64,000 bases of DNA from Anatilimnocola aggregata (GTDB taxonomy: Bacteria; Planctomycetota; Planctomycetia; Pirellulales; Pirellulaceae), in contig NZ_CP036274.1 in the NCBI RefSeq assembly GCF_007747655.1, forward strand, positions 4,154,001 to 4,218,000. The letters run 5' to 3'. Under the pieces are notes generated by a model. That model worked only from the letters and a program-made list of their open reading frames with translations. It was not told the DNA's origin and did not search any database. Below are positions 63,561 to 64,000 of this stretch, piece after piece. Each line of letters begins with the position of its first letter. Position 1 is the stretch's first letter. Both the position numbers and the translations under genes were made by a program.

Positions 63561-63986
63561 ATGAGCTGTTTTGTTTTTCGCAGCCAACAACTTGGCTGTC
63601 TGCTGGCGATCCTGTTTCTGGCCGGTTGCGGCGACACCGGTCCCAAGACTTACAAGATTCCAGGCAAGCTCGTCTATGAAGACGGCACCCCGGTGCCTGC
63701 AGCGTCGGTCGTATTTCAAACAACGCTCGATGGTCAAGTAATTCCCGCTCGGGGCGTGTCGACTCCCGAGGGACAGTTCGAACTCACGACATTTAATGAT
63801 GGGGACGGCGTCGTGGCCGGCGAGCACGACGTTGCGATCTCGCCCGTGCCGGCACCTGAAGGTGCAAAGCCTGTGCAGCCGCCGGTTCCGAGCAAATACG
63901 GGGACTTCGCCAATTCGGGACTGCGGACGAGCGTCACGCCTGAAACCAAAGAAATCGTGATAACGATCGATCGCCTCGGCAAGTAG
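63561..63986 (+). CDS. Planctomycete lipoprotein with carboxypeptidase-regulatory-like fold
   Basis: A 141-residue exported lipoprotein (signal with lipobox LFLAGC) starting at the ATG at 63561. The mature part YKIPGKLVYEDGTPVPAASVVFQTT, GVSTPEGQFELTTFNDGDGVVAGEHDVAISP and a Pro-rich end resembles small transthyretin-like proteins that very often follow DUF1559 genes in this phylum. The frame upstream of 63561 is not coding. Role unknown. Confidence 0.85.
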   Translation: MSCFVFRSQQLGCLLAILFLAGCGDTGPKTYKIPGKLVYEDGTPVPAASVVFQTTLDGQVIPARGVSTPEGQFELTTFNDGDGVVAGEHDVAISPVPAPEGAKPVQPPVPSKYGDFANSGLRTSVTPETKEIVITIDRLGK

Positions 63987-64000
63987 TCGATCCTACGCTG

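Overview
This 64 kb window is a chromosomal segment from a planctomycete, most likely of the Pirellulales type. The lineage call is an inference from gene content. The evidence is two 800-residue DUF1592-type cytochrome proteins with a DUF1552 partner, a PVC-type heme-binding CxxCH protein, a DUF1559 protein with a prepilin-type N-terminus, a small NPYESP membrane protein, many secreted beta-propeller proteins, and moderately high GC. I see no insertion sequence, prophage, CRISPR array, rRNA or tRNA.

Layout. 1-9.5 kb (minus strand): a terpenoid-cyclase-like/HEAT secreted protein with a membrane-anchored partner, an alpha/beta hydrolase, a DUF2752 membrane protein coupled to a TPR/HEAT protein, and a 1014-residue PVC-type cytochrome/propeller protein. 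9.5-11.4 kb (plus): a flavin-reductase-like stress protein, a toxin-antitoxin pair whose PIN toxin is cut by an in-frame amber codon, and a Dabb-domain protein. 11.5-16.1 kb (minus): nrdA-nrdB, encoding a class I ribonucleotide reductase whose small subunit has Phe instead of the radical Tyr (class Ic type), preceded by a clear cobalamin riboswitch and promoter. 16.2-24.1 kb: a PQQ-like propeller lipoprotein, an M81/MlrC-like peptidase, a tandem-GGDEF diguanylate cyclase, a secreted propeller, a TIGR00300 (LOR/SDH) enzyme and a VOC protein.

24.2-35.8 kb (plus): a secreted SGNH-LRR protein, then a tight cluster of two DUF1592 cytochrome proteins, two paralogous secreted proteins of unknown function, one DUF1552 protein and one SMP-30-like propeller. 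This is the best candidate for an undescribed system in the window. 35.8-37.8 kb: a cysteine hydrolase and a secreted esterase-like hydrolase. 37.8-44.9 kb (minus): a five-gene operon, GH63-like glycosidase, GMC oxidoreductase, aquaporin, SDR and NDH-2, with two ATGA overlaps.

45.2-55.6 kb (plus): a compact respiratory operon carrying caa3-type oxidase subunits II, I and III, a membrane protein with a 151-residue internal duplication, a diheme cytochrome c lipoprotein, a Rieske protein, a cytochrome b fused to cytochrome c (Qo motif PEWP), a CtaG domain fused to a polyferredoxin, and a small membrane-anchored protein. Together these could take electrons from quinol to oxygen with covalently linked hemes and no separate cytochrome c1. 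56.4-64 kb: pyruvate phosphate dikinase, small membrane proteins, archease-RtcB, a DUF1559 protein and a lipoprotein. Short palindromes of one family (core arms CTCAGTCAC/GTGACTGAG and variants) lie in three intergenic gaps.

Start codons were chosen by hand from conserved N-termini, Shine-Dalgarno sequences and overlaps, so several differ from the longest open frame. Functions are assigned from remembered family motifs; no database search was run.
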